DNA of 64,000 bases from Pseudomonas sp. Ant30-3 (GCF_000690905.1 NZ_JMCL01000018.1:93018-157017); one strand, 5' to 3'; positions 16,522 through 24,978 are shown, counted from the first letter of the stretch. The notes: generated by a model from the letters alone, not told the origin. Made by a program: numbers and translations.

Positions 16522-18137
16522 CAAAATCTCGCTACGCCAAAAGTGTTGGGGTGCAGCCGCCGCACCTCGGCTTCGTGACAGATGTCCAGCAGGTAGCCGA
16601 GCAAGGTCCGGGTATCGCGCGGGTCGATCAAACCGTCATCCCACAGATTGGCGCTGCCGTACAGCGCGGTGGATTGGCTGTCGAGTTTCTGCGCGGTGAC
16701 CTGTTCCAGCATGTCGAGCATTTTCGGGTCCGGCACCAGACCCTCCTTGAGCTGTTTGGCCTCGGTGACAATGCGCAGCACTTTGCCGGCCTGAGCGCCG
16801 CCCATCACCGCGGTGCGACTGTTCGGCCAGGCGAAGATGAAGCGCGGGTCCAGGCCTCGGCCACACATCGCGTAATTGCCCGCGCCATACGAGCCGCCGA
16901 CCACGATGGTCAATTTAGGCACCCGCGCATTGGCGACGGCCTGAATCATTTTGGCGCCGTGCTTGATGACGCCTTGCTGCTCTGACTCGGTGCCGACCAT
17001 GAACCCGGTGGTGTTATGAAAAAACAGCAGCGGCGTCTGACTCTGGTCGCACAGCTGAATGAATTGCGCGGCCTTGCTGGCACCCTTCGGGGTGATCGGA
17101 CCGTTGTTGCCGATGAAGCCGCAGGCGCGTCCTTGAATGTGCAGATGGCCGCAAATCGTTTGCTGGTCGAACTCGCTTTTGAATTCCAGAAACCTTGAGC
17201 CATCGGCAATCCGCGCGATGATTTCCCGCACGTCGTAAGGTTTTTTCGGATCGTCCGGGATCAGCCCCAACAATTCATCGATCGGGTAGAGCGGTTCGTC
17301 CACCGCAAGCTCGGCCAGCCACGGCAGTTGCTCGTTCCAGCCCAGCAGGCTGACGATCTCGCGCGCTTGCCGCACGCCGTCGGCATCGTTTTCGGCCAGG
17401 TACTCTGCGGTACCGGCGACTTGCGCGTGCATTTCGGCGCCGCCCAATTCTTCATCGGTGGCGATTTCACCGGTCGCCGCTTTCAACAACGGCGGCCCGG
17501 CGAGAAACAACTTGGCCTTGCCCCGCACCACCACCACGTAATCGGACAAGCCCGGCTGATAGGCGCCGCCTGCAGTCGCCGAGCCGTGCACTACGGTAAT
17601 CTGCGGCAAGCCCATGGCCGACATCCGCGCCTGATTGGCAAAGCTGCGCGCGCCTTCGACGAAAATATCTGCCGCGTAATTAAGGTTGGCGCCGCCGCTT
17701 TCCGCGAGGGTGATCACCGGCAGTTTGTTCTCGGTGGCGATCTGTTGCAGGCGCAGGGATTTTTTCAGGCCGCTGGGGGAAATGGTCCCGCCCTTGATTG
17801 CGCTGTTGTTCGCCACCACCAGCACGCGCACCCCGGACACATAACCAATCCCGGCAATCAACCCGCCGCCGGCTGAACTGCCGTCCTTGTCGTCATGCAA
17901 TTTATAGCCGGCCAGGCTCGCCAGCTCGAGGAACGGGGCGCCGGGGTCGAGCAGCAGATTGAGGCGTTCGCGGGGTAGCAATTGTCCGCGTTTTTCGAAT
18001 TTGCCTTTGGCTTCCGCCGCCTTGTTCAGCACGCTCTGCTCGAGTTGACGGACCTGTTCGATGCCGACCAGCATCGCGGCACGGTTGCTGGCGAATTGTT
18101 CGCTGTGCGGGTCGATGTGCGACTGGATCACCGGCAT
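16521..18137 (-). CDS. atuC: Geranyl-CoA carboxylase beta (carboxyltransferase) subunit AtuC
   Basis: A 538-residue carboxyltransferase of the acetyl/propionyl/methylcrotonyl-CoA carboxylase class, transferring CO2 from AtuF biotin to geranyl-CoA. The N-terminal half includes LLPRERLNLLLDPGAPFLELASLAG and an acyl-CoA-binding GGxxxG region (GGARFANQ-like: VEGARSFANQARMSAMGLPQITVVHGSATAGGAYQPGLSDY). The C-terminal half has TTGFMVGTESEQQGVIKHGAKMIQAVANARVPKLTIVVGGSYGAGNYAMCGRG, where the paired glycines form the second oxyanion hole. The homologous LiuB acts on methylcrotonyl-CoA; context favours AtuC. Confidence 0.86.
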   Translation of the reverse strand: MPVIQSHIDPHSEQFASNRAAMLVGIEQVRQLEQSVLNKAAEAKGKFEKRGQLLPRERLNLLLDPGAPFLELASLAGYKLHDDKDGSSAGGGLIAGIGYVSGVRVLVVANNSAIKGGTISPSGLKKSLRLQQIATENKLPVITLAESGGANLNYAADIFVEGARSFANQARMSAMGLPQITVVHGSATAGGAYQPGLSDYVVVVRGKAKLFLAGPPLLKAATGEIATDEELGGAEMHAQVAGTAEYLAENDADGVRQAREIVSLLGWNEQLPWLAELAVDEPLYPIDELLGLIPDDPKKPYDVREIIARIADGSRFLEFKSEFDQQTICGHLHIQGRACGFIGNNGPITPKGASKAAQFIQLCDQSQTPLLFFHNTTGFMVGTESEQQGVIKHGAKMIQAVANARVPKLTIVVGGSYGAGNYAMCGRGLDPRFIFAWPNSRTAVMGGAQAGKVLRIVTEAKQLKEGLVPDPKMLDMLEQVTAQKLDSQSTALYGSANLWDDGLIDPRDTRTLLGYLLDICHEAEVRRLHPNTFGVARF

Positions 18138-18140
18138 GGC

Positions 18141-19025
18141 TTATTCCTTGTCCTTGGGGACGTCCGGCTGCAGCACTTGCGGCAAGTACGCGCGATGAAA
18201 ACCGTTATAGGATTCGCTGTTCTGCGCCTTGTGCAACGGCCACGCCCGACCGCCGAGGCTGGCGGCGCCATCGATGCGCAGGGTGCTGCCGCTGACGAAA
18301 GCGGCAGCCGGGCTGAGCAGAAACACGATCGCCGCGCTGACTTCCGATTCGGTGCCGATGCGTTTGAGTGGCACGTGCTCGCGCAAGGTCGGAATTACCG
18401 CTTTGAAGGCGCCTTCGTAGGTGTCCATGCCGCTCGACGCGATCCAGCCCGGCGCCACCGCGTTGACTCGCACCCCGGCATAACCCCATTCGAGCGCGGC
18501 GGTCTTGGTCAGGTTGTCCATGCCCGAGCGCGCCGCCCCCGAGTGACCCATGCCGGGCATGCCGCCCCACATGTCGGCGAGCATGTTGACGATGGCGCCG
18601 CCGTGCTTGCTCATGGATTGATTGAACACCTCGCGGGCCATCAGGAAACCGCCGACCAGGTTGGTGCGCATTACGGTTTCAAAACCCTTCTGATTGATCG
18701 AGGCCAGTGGCGCCGGATATTGCCCGCCGGCATTGTTGACCAGACCATGAATCGGGCCGTGCTTGCCGATCAAATCGCTGATCAGCTGGCGGACCGCTTC
18801 TTCGTCACGAATGTCGCAGGTCGCCCAGTCAGCCTGGCCGCCGTCTTCGGCAATCTCCGCCGCGACGGTTTGCAGCTTGTCGGCCTTGCGCCCGATCAGC
18901 AGCACCCGCGCGCCGAGCGCCGCCAGTTCGTGTGCCGTGCAACGGCCGATGCCGCTGCCACCGCCGGTGACGATAATGGTCTGACCGGCAAACAGATCGG
19001 TTTTGAAAATCGAATCGTAGGCCAC
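18141..19025 (-). CDS. atuB: AtuB: short-chain dehydrogenase/reductase of the terpene operon
   Basis: A 294-residue NAD(P)-binding SDR. The nucleotide motif is TGGGSGIG (residues about 20-27), with NNAGGQYPAP as the structural NNAG motif. The usual catalytic YxxxK is replaced: the segment GMGHSGAARSGMDNLTK has the lysine but no tyrosine at the expected place, as in the 2,4-dienoyl-CoA and trans-2-enoyl-CoA reductase branch of the superfamily. It is expected to act on citronellol/geraniol pathway intermediates. It is the second gene of the operon, 12 bp after atuA and 3 bp before atuC, so tightly co-transcribed. Confidence 0.82.
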   Translation of the reverse strand: MAYDSIFKTDLFAGQTIIVTGGGSGIGRCTAHELAALGARVLLIGRKADKLQTVAAEIAEDGGQADWATCDIRDEEAVRQLISDLIGKHGPIHGLVNNAGGQYPAPLASINQKGFETVMRTNLVGGFLMAREVFNQSMSKHGGAIVNMLADMWGGMPGMGHSGAARSGMDNLTKTAALEWGYAGVRVNAVAPGWIASSGMDTYEGAFKAVIPTLREHVPLKRIGTESEVSAAIVFLLSPAAAFVSGSTLRIDGAASLGGRAWPLHKAQNSESYNGFHRAYLPQVLQPDVPKDKE

Positions 19026-19037
19026 GGCGGCAGTCCC

Positions 19038-20840
19038 CTAGTTGACCTGGTCGGCGATGCTCTGCGGCACCGGAATCTGGATCTCCAGCAATTGCTGGGC
19101 GAACGCTTTGCCCTGTGGATCAATGCGCAAACTGGCCACGCCACCGCCGCCCAAGGCGTTTTCCAAAAGAAAGTTGAGGCTGTGGGTGGCGGGCAGGTAC
19201 CAGCGATTTACGCGACCGTGGATCGGGTCGAGCACGTGGCGCATCCAGTCGACGATCACTTCCGGGGTCAGCGCTTCGGCGATCCACGGCAGGAATTCCG
19301 GTTCGCGGGCCATGACCCCGATGTTGCTGTGATTGCCTTTGTCGCCAGAGCGCGCGACCGCCAATTTGACCAAGGCCACACTGGCGTCGGCCCGGCCATC
19401 CGGTTTTGGCGGCTCCACTGGAACCGGCAAGTCCGCCGTATCGAGCCGCTCGATGGCGGGCAGCGTGCAAGGATGGCGCTGGTTCCCGAAATCGATTTGC
19501 AGGTCGCAGGCTGTTTTGTCGATCAGAAACGAAAACAGGCGGATCAGCGGATACACGGTCGGCCGTCCGCCGACGATGCCGGTCAAGCCCGGCGCCATGC
19601 CAGTGGCGGCCTGGGCGATTTCCCGGGAGAACAGGATCAGCGCCTGTTTGTGCGGATGGCGCACGGCGAGCTTGATCACCACTTCGCGGCTGTCCTGACG
19701 CTGGCCATGCGGGCCGTAAGTGGCCTCGCTGCCGAGCAGTTCGATATTCACTTCGCTGTACGGTACCCAGCCACGCTGACTGAACATTTCCGAGGTCTTG
19801 CTGATGATGGCTGCACTGACCCGACGCGCCTTGTCGACCGCATTGATACCAGCGATCAAACAACTGGCGGTGCAACGAAATCCATCAAGATACGTCGCGC
19901 TGACCTTGTATTGATCGGGCGGCGGCAGGCCTTTGGCACCGTGCACCTGCACCGCATTGCGGCCCTGTTGAACAAGTTTCACCTGGGTGAAATCACAGAC
20001 AACGTCTGGCAGTAGATACGCCTGTGGATTGCCGATTTCGTAAAGCATTTGCTCGCCGACGGTCAGCGGTGTGATCAGCCCGCCGGAGCTTTCGGGTTTG
20101 CTGACGATGAACTGGCTGTCGGCGCTGACCTCGACGATCGGAAAACCGATGTGCTCGTAGTCCGGCACCTCGCGCCAATCGGTGAAGTTGCCGCCGGTGC
20201 ACTGCGCGCCGCATTCGATGATGTGCCCGGCCAGTGCGGCCTGCGCGAGTTTGTCGTAATCCTGCCAGGACCAGGCGAATTCATGCACCAACGCGGCGCT
20301 GACCACCGCGCTGTCGACCACGCGGCCGGTGATGACGATGTCCGCGCCCAGGCGCAGTGCTTCGACAATTCCCGGCGCGCCGAGGTAGGCGTTGGTCGAC
20401 ACGCACATCGGCGGCAGCGCAGCGCCGCTGAACATTTCCTTGATACTGCTGGCGCTGAGCTGTTTGAACTGTGGCTGCAAGTCGTCGCCGAGCAGCACGG
20501 CGATCTTCAGGTTCACGCCCGCTTTGTCGCAAGCCGATTGCAGCGCGGCGGCGCAGGCCTGCGGATTGACCCCGCCGGCGTTGCTGATGACGCGGATTTT
20601 TTGTTCGGCAAGCTGAGGCAGGAGGGGGCCGAGCACTTCGATGAAGTCACTGGCGTAACCCGCCTGTGGATCTTTCATTCGTGCGCCGGCCATGATCGAC
20701 ATCGTGATTTCGGCCAGGTAATCGAACACCAGGTAGTCCAGGCGTCCGCCTTTAACCAGTTGCGCCGCAGCGGTCGAGGTGTCGCCCCAGAACGCGCTGG
20801 CGCAACCGATGCGGATTGTTTTGGGCGCAGTCAACGGCAT
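19038..20840 (-). CDS. atuA: AtuA: acyclic terpene utilisation protein (DUF1446)
   Basis: A 600-residue protein of the AtuA family, required for growth on citronellol and geraniol; its exact reaction is not established. Family segments include RIGCASAFWGDTSTAAAQLV near the N-terminus, DYLAEITMSIMA, VISNAGGVNPQACA, VITGRVVDSAVVSAAL, GGLITPLTVGEQMLYEIGNP and the C-terminal LARSGDKGNHSNIGVMARE (here VARSGDKGNHSNIGV). The ATG at 20840 is preceded by a strong GGAGGTGACT ribosome site. It is the first gene of the operon, and its promoter lies among the operator arms at 20871-20932. Confidence 0.88.
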   Translation of the reverse strand: MPLTAPKTIRIGCASAFWGDTSTAAAQLVKGGRLDYLVFDYLAEITMSIMAGARMKDPQAGYASDFIEVLGPLLPQLAEQKIRVISNAGGVNPQACAAALQSACDKAGVNLKIAVLLGDDLQPQFKQLSASSIKEMFSGAALPPMCVSTNAYLGAPGIVEALRLGADIVITGRVVDSAVVSAALVHEFAWSWQDYDKLAQAALAGHIIECGAQCTGGNFTDWREVPDYEHIGFPIVEVSADSQFIVSKPESSGGLITPLTVGEQMLYEIGNPQAYLLPDVVCDFTQVKLVQQGRNAVQVHGAKGLPPPDQYKVSATYLDGFRCTASCLIAGINAVDKARRVSAAIISKTSEMFSQRGWVPYSEVNIELLGSEATYGPHGQRQDSREVVIKLAVRHPHKQALILFSREIAQAATGMAPGLTGIVGGRPTVYPLIRLFSFLIDKTACDLQIDFGNQRHPCTLPAIERLDTADLPVPVEPPKPDGRADASVALVKLAVARSGDKGNHSNIGVMAREPEFLPWIAEALTPEVIVDWMRHVLDPIHGRVNRWYLPATHSLNFLLENALGGGGVASLRIDPQGKAFAQQLLEIQIPVPQSIADQVN

Positions 20841-20870
20841 AGTCACCTCCGACGGAATGGTTCCGAGACT

Positions 20871-20932
20871 ACCAAGCAAGCGCTTGGTTTGTAAACGGGC
20901 GCTACGATCTTCCTGCCGAGCGCTTGCTTGGT
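20871..20932. promoter_or_regulatory. AtuR operator pair in the atuA-atuR intergenic region
   Basis: ACCAAGCAAGCGCT (20871-20884) and its exact reverse complement AGCGCTTGCTTGGT (20919-20932) face each other across 34 bp, between the divergent atuA and atuR genes. Published work on P. aeruginosa describes AtuR binding two 13-bp inverted repeats in this same intergenic region, which matches what is seen here. Confidence 0.85.
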
Positions 20933-21018
20933 TGCCTGCGCCAGCTTAAATTGCCGGCGCTACGGCGCTGTTTTCGCGGCGCTCGGCGTATTGATTGATC
21001 GACTGTAGGAGAGAACGG

Positions 21019-21645
21019 GTGGACGAGCAAAAAGCCCTGCGGGTGATGCGTGAGCTGGTCGATAACGGCGAGTTGACCGACCCGGACAGCGCCCGTGGCA
21101 AATTGCTGCAAGTGGCCGCTCACCTGTTTCGTAACAAAGGCTTCGAGCGCACCACCGTGCGCGACCTGGCCGGTGCAGTGGGCATACAGTCGGGCAGCAT
21201 CTTTCATCACTTCAAAAGCAAGGACGAAATCCTGCGCGCGGTGATGGAAGAAACCATCCGCTACAACACCGCACTCATGCGTGCCGCCCTGGCCGACGCC
21301 GCCAATGTGCGCGAGCGGGTGCTGGCGCTGATTCGCTGTGAATTGCAGTCGATCATGGGCGGCAGTGGTGAAGCCATGGCGGTGCTGGTGTATGAATGGC
21401 GTTCGCTGTCCGAGGACGGTCAGGCGAAAGTACTGGCGCTGCGTGATGTATATGAAGAACTCTGGCTGCAGGTGCTGGGTGAGGCCAGACAGGCCGGAAT
21501 GATTCGGGGCGACGTGTTCATCACCCGACGTTTCCTCACGGGCGCGCTGTCGTGGACCACCACCTGGTTCCGCCCCGAGGGCAGCATGAACCTCGATCAA
21601 TTGGCCGATGAGGCATTGATTCTGGTTTTGGAAGAAAAACAGTAG
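21019..21645 (+). CDS. atuR: AtuR: TetR-family repressor of the atu operon
   Basis: A 208-residue TetR-type regulator. The helix-turn-helix lies at about residues 28-70 (KLLQVAAHLFRNKGFERTTVRDLAGAVGIQSGSIFHHFKSKDEIL), and the rest is the ligand-binding, dimerising domain. It is divergent from atuA with the paired operator between them. It presumably represses both directions until a terpene-derived CoA thioester or acid is present. The GTG at 21019 is chosen because AGGAGAG lies 6-8 nt upstream; an in-frame TTG at 20995 is less likely. Confidence 0.9.
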   Translation: MDEQKALRVMRELVDNGELTDPDSARGKLLQVAAHLFRNKGFERTTVRDLAGAVGIQSGSIFHHFKSKDEILRAVMEETIRYNTALMRAALADAANVRERVLALIRCELQSIMGGSGEAMAVLVYEWRSLSEDGQAKVLALRDVYEELWLQVLGEARQAGMIRGDVFITRRFLTGALSWTTTWFRPEGSMNLDQLADEALILVLEEKQ

Positions 21646-21732
21646 TATCGGCGACAGGGAAGGAAACTGGCTAAGTGGCCGAAACCGCCTAGCTTCAACG
21701 CAATGCTGCGTCATTTTCGGGGAGTGGGTGTT

Positions 21733-22542
21733 TTGAAGTCTTCGCCAATCAGGACGGCCTTGGGGCTTTTGCTCGCAGCGCTCGCGATGCTGTGGGGTTT
21801 GCCCGTCCAGGCTGCACAACTGGTGCGAGTTGGCGCCGCACATTTCCCACCGTATACGGTGCGCCCTGAGTCCGGTGCCGACACGGGCCTGCTGCCGCAG
21901 TTGGTCGAAGCCCTGAATACCGCGCAAAGCGACTATCAGTTCGTGCTGGTGCCCACTTCGATTCCGCGGCGATTTGGTGATTTCAAGCAGGGTCGGGTAG
22001 ACATGGCGATTTTCGAGAATCCGCAATGGGGCTGGACCGAGATCCCGCACACCACGGTCGACATGGGGCTCGAAGACGCGGAAATATTCGTCGCACAGCG
22101 CTCGCCCGATGGTCACGCGGCGCGCCAACAAACGTACTTCGCCGATCTCGCCGGCAAACGTCTGGCGCTGTTTAGCGGCTATCACTACGAGTTCGCCAAT
22201 TTCAATGCCGACCCCAAAGTGCTTGCGCAAGACTACAACGCCACGCTGACGTATTCCCACGACAGCAACTTGCTGATGGTGCTGCGCGGGCGCGCCGACA
22301 TTGCGTTGGTGACGCGTTCCTACCTGAGCGATTACCTGCTGCGTAACGAGAAGGTCGCCAGTCAATTACTGGTGTCTGAGCGCATCGACCAGATCTATCA
22401 CCACTACGCGATCCTGCGCCCGGCGGCGCCGATCAGTGGCGCTGCTTTCGAAAAAATCCTGCGAGGGTTGCGCGACAACGGTCAGATGCTGAAGATTTTT
22501 GATCCCTATAAAATCGCAGTGGTGCCGGTCCAGGGCAACTGA
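21733..22542 (+). CDS. Periplasmic solute-binding-like protein (SBP_bac_3 fold)
   Basis: About 270 residues with an N-terminal signal peptide (two lysine/arginine-flanked leucine-rich helix, then PVQAAQ as the likely cleavage site). The mature part begins LVRVGAAHFPPYTVRPESGADTGLLPQLVEALN, the opening strand and loop of amino-acid-type binding proteins, and continues with RRFGDFKQGRVDMAIFENPQWGW. There is no permease or ATPase gene beside it, so it may work alone or as a sensor partner. The TTG at 21733 is preferred because GGGGAG lies 8 nt upstream; an ATG at 21703 has no ribosome site. The ligand is unknown. Confidence 0.75.
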   Translation: MKSSPIRTALGLLLAALAMLWGLPVQAAQLVRVGAAHFPPYTVRPESGADTGLLPQLVEALNTAQSDYQFVLVPTSIPRRFGDFKQGRVDMAIFENPQWGWTEIPHTTVDMGLEDAEIFVAQRSPDGHAARQQTYFADLAGKRLALFSGYHYEFANFNADPKVLAQDYNATLTYSHDSNLLMVLRGRADIALVTRSYLSDYLLRNEKVASQLLVSERIDQIYHHYAILRPAAPISGAAFEKILRGLRDNGQMLKIFDPYKIAVVPVQGN

Positions 22543-22571
22543 GCCCGGGGCTGGTATTTTCCGCCGTCGGT

Positions 22572-22595
22572 TAAATTTCCCGCACTGGCTCACGT
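22572..22595 (+). promoter_or_regulatory. PvdS (iron-starvation) promoter box upstream of the IucB-type acyltransferase
   Basis: TAAAT (22572-22576), 16 nt and CGT (22593-22595) match the PvdS promoter consensus TAAAT-N16-CGT exactly. It is 39 bp before the acyltransferase ATG. It is the main evidence that this gene belongs to the pyoverdine regulon. Confidence 0.85.
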
Positions 22596-22633
22596 CACTT
22601 TGTTAAACCGTCGACGAATCGTGAGCCCCACCC

Positions 22634-23647
22634 ATGCCCAATCCAAATGACCTGACGGCCTTGGCCTTGCCGACTGGCAAAAGCCTCACGGCTGATGAAA
22701 CTGCAAGCCGCCTGATGTTGAGCCTGGAAGGGCAGCCCTTGATCTCGCTGTGCCTGAGCCGCCAGCCCGGCTTGCAGGTATCTGTCGGAGAGCGCTTTGC
22801 TCAGCCCGACACTCAGGCAATCTGGGCGAGCTGTTATTGGTTGTTCGCCCGCGACCCTGCCTGTCAGCGGCTTGTCTGGCGGCTCGACGAAGCGCCGGCG
22901 CACGCGTTGCTCAGCGGGTTGCTAATCCCCACCGAAACCGCTGGCGAGTATGGCTGCGAGCGCACGTTGTTCTGGCAATTGCCGCAGCCTTGGCTGGGTC
23001 AGACGATGGCCGGGGTGTACCCGCAGCAAATGGTCATCAGTGGCGGCAAGCGTCATCCGTTGCGCCCGGTCAAACCGCGCGGTGAGGTTTATCGGCGTTT
23101 CGATGCGCGGCTGGGGGCGTGGATTTCCCTGCGGACGGTGGAGATAGAGCTCGACCTGCAACGTTTCAACAGGTGGCAGAACAGTGCGCGCGTCGCCAGT
23201 TTCTGGGAGGAGGAGGGCAGCCTCGAGCAGCATCGCGAATACTTGAGCAAGCTTGAAGCGGACCCGCACACCTTGACGCTGATTGGCTGTTTCGATGATC
23301 AGCCGTTTGCCTATTTTGAAGCCTATTGGGCCAAGGAAGACCGCATCTCGCCGTTCTACGACGCAGGCGATTACGACCGCGGCATTCACATGCTGGTCGG
23401 TGAAGAAAATCACCGCGGGCCGCACAAGGTCGCGAGCTGGTTATCGGCGCTGGTGCATTACCTGTTTCTCGACGATCCACGCACTCAGCGGGTGGTCGCC
23501 GAGCCGCGCGCTGACAACGCGAAGATGATCGGCTATATGCAGAATCAGCGCTTCCACTGCGAAAAGGAATTCGACTTCCCGCATAAGCGCGCGGCGTTGA
23601 TGGTGTTGGGGCGGGAGCGGTTTTTTGATCGGTGTGTGTTGGGCTGA
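22634..23647 (+). CDS. Siderophore N-acyltransferase, IucB/AlcB-type GNAT
   Basis: A 337-residue protein whose C-terminal half (residues about 180-330) is a GNAT acyltransferase of the IucB/AlcB siderophore family: GCFDDQPFAYFEAYWAKEDRISPFYDAGDYDRGIHMLVGEENHRGPH, then LFLDDPRTQRVVAEPRADNAKMIGYMQNQRFHCEKEFDFPHKRAALM. Relatives acylate the hydroxylamine nitrogen of hydroxylysine or hydroxyornithine, or other siderophore amines. A perfect PvdS box precedes it, and pvdS and pvdL lie nearby. A role in acylating N5-hydroxyornithine, or otherwise tailoring pyoverdine, is therefore likely. The N-terminal 150 residues are the usual poorly conserved extension of long members of this family. Confidence 0.82.
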   Translation: MPNPNDLTALALPTGKSLTADETASRLMLSLEGQPLISLCLSRQPGLQVSVGERFAQPDTQAIWASCYWLFARDPACQRLVWRLDEAPAHALLSGLLIPTETAGEYGCERTLFWQLPQPWLGQTMAGVYPQQMVISGGKRHPLRPVKPRGEVYRRFDARLGAWISLRTVEIELDLQRFNRWQNSARVASFWEEEGSLEQHREYLSKLEADPHTLTLIGCFDDQPFAYFEAYWAKEDRISPFYDAGDYDRGIHMLVGEENHRGPHKVASWLSALVHYLFLDDPRTQRVVAEPRADNAKMIGYMQNQRFHCEKEFDFPHKRAALMVLGRERFFDRCVLG

Positions 23648-23737
23648 GGGGCAGGGCTCGGAATCTTTGTTGGTTTTGAGTCAGTCTTCGCGAGCAAGCT
23701 TGGCTCCCACATTCGAGTGCGTTTTCTAAGAGAATTC

Positions 23738-24055
23738 GGTCAACTGTGGGAGCTGGCCTGCCAGCGATGGCGGACTTTGATTTGCCTGGATCTCAAGGCT
23801 GTACGCGGTTAACTGTGGGAGCTGGCCTGCCAGCGATGGCGGGCTTTGGTTTGCCTGGATCTCGAGGCCGTACGCGGTCAACTGTGGGAGCTGGCCTGCC
23901 AGCGATGGCGGACTTTGATTTGCCTGGATCTCAAGGCTGTACACGGTCAACTGTGGGAGCTGGCTTGCCAGCGATGGCGGACTTCTGATTTTGCTGGATT
24001 CTTGAGGGTGTAACCGGTCCCCTGTAGGAGCTGGCTTGCCAGCGATGGCTATGTT
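23738..24055. repeat. 69-bp tandem repeat carrying REP cores
   Basis: Four units start at 23738, 23807, 23876 and 23945 (period 69 bp each), and a diverged fifth starts at 24016 (period 71). Each unit contains TGTGGGAGCTGGCCTGCCAG plus GCGATGGCGGACTTTGATTTG and a TGCCTGGATCTCAAGGC segment. Because 69 is divisible by three, several frames stay open as 23-residue repeats on both strands, but these have no coding support. A single extra REP half lies just upstream near 23689-23711. Confidence 0.9.
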
Positions 24056-24074
24056 TTAGGCGCTGAGGATATTG

Positions 24075-24880
24075 CTGGTGTACATATCCGTTATTGCGGT
24101 CAGGGCTGCTATCGGTTTCGCCCTTACGGCGAGTCACTTGGAGAAGCACCAAGTAACCAAGTGCTCTTGCCCCTGACGTCCGGTGGCTCGCTTCGGCTCG
24201 CCATGCCTTCGCTCCGGTCCTGCTCCGTGGGCCCGGCGCGGTCGGCCATCCTTGGCCGTGCGCGCCTAACCCGGCATCCATGCCGGGTTGCCCACTGCGC
24301 AGAACCTGCGCTCAGCCTCCCGAGGGGGCGGCTAACCGCTACAGCCGCCGAGGCGGCCTACCGGCCGACCTGGCTGCGCAGGTTACGTTGCTCGTCGCCC
24401 GTCGCCCGCAGCTCATTCCCACGCTCCGCGTGGGAATGCATCCCGTGACGCTCTGCGTCACGACTTTGCAAGGCTGCAGTCTTGCGTCGACTTCGGAACG
24501 CAGAGCGTCCCTGGCGGCATTCCCACGCGGAGCGTGGGAACGATCAGCTTCGGGGCAGGAGCCTGGGGTTTTGCTTTGCTTTGCTTCAGATCTTGATCTT
24601 GATCCACCTGGCCCTTTCCCAGAGGCTGAACGCAGGCGTTGCGCAGGGGGCACCGCGGCAAGGATGCCGCGGTAGTCGCCCCCGGCCATGGATGGCCGAT
24701 GGCGACGGGCCCCCGGAGCAATGCCGGAGTGAGGGCATGCCGAGCCTAGGCGAGGCACCGAATGGCGGGGCGAAAGCGTTTGGTTACTTGGGGCCGGGCC
24801 GCGTAGGCATTTCCAAGTGACTCGCCGTAAGGGCGAAACCCATATCAGCCGTCACCAAAAAAATCGGATATGTACACCAG
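24075..24880. repeat. 806-bp non-coding element: long imperfect inverted repeat with perfect 16-bp ends
   Basis: The ends CTGGTGTACATATCCG (24075-24090) and CGGATATGTACACCAG (24865-24880) are exact inverted copies. Inside them, TTTCGCCCTTACGGCGAGTC is mirrored by GACTCGCCGTAAGGGCGAAA. The similarity continues imperfectly for about 260 bp on each side (for example AAGTAACCAA against TTGGTTACTT, and GCTCGCCATGCC against GGCATGCCGAGC). The centre (24411-24545) holds a nested copy of the GCTCATTCCCACGC repeat also seen at 16415-16521. No transposase or convincing gene is present. It resembles a MITE-like or fold-back element of the kind reported in P. fluorescens genomes. Confidence 0.8.
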
Positions 24881-24901
24881 CCAGATCCAAGTCGCCGGCA
24901 A

Positions 24902-24978
24902 GATGTGGGAGCGGCTTGCCCGCAAATGACGGCGACGCGGTTTAGCGGCTAGCGAACGGCAGCGACGCGGTTCAGCGG
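24902..24978. repeat. REP half-site and a short direct repeat next to the pvdS 3' end
   Basis: GATGTGGGAGCGGCTTGCCC is a single REP-like unit. It is followed by two near-identical copies of CGACGCGGTTYAGCGGCTARCG at about 24932-24953 and 24962-24983, the second of which reaches into the last codons of pvdS. Confidence 0.6.

Noticed and set aside
17982..20015. 677-residue open frame antisense to atuC, atuB and atuA
   Set aside because: It crosses three convincing genes on the other strand and has no recognisable domain.
12341..20840. Leucine degradation (liu) cluster
   Set aside because: The carboxylase and dehydrogenase subunits would fit, but AtuA, AtuB, divergent AtuR and the paired inverted operator point to terpene utilisation.
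23726..23950. Leftward 74-residue protein made of 23-residue repeats
   Set aside because: It is the translation of the 69-bp REP-containing tandem repeat, open on both strands, with no ribosome site.
23738..24055. CRISPR-like array
   Set aside because: The units are contiguous 69-bp tandem copies with no unique spacers and no cas genes nearby.
24161..24820. Several 85-140-residue frames inside the fold-back element
   Set aside because: They follow the inverted-repeat symmetry and have proline/arginine-rich, protein-unlike content and no start signals.
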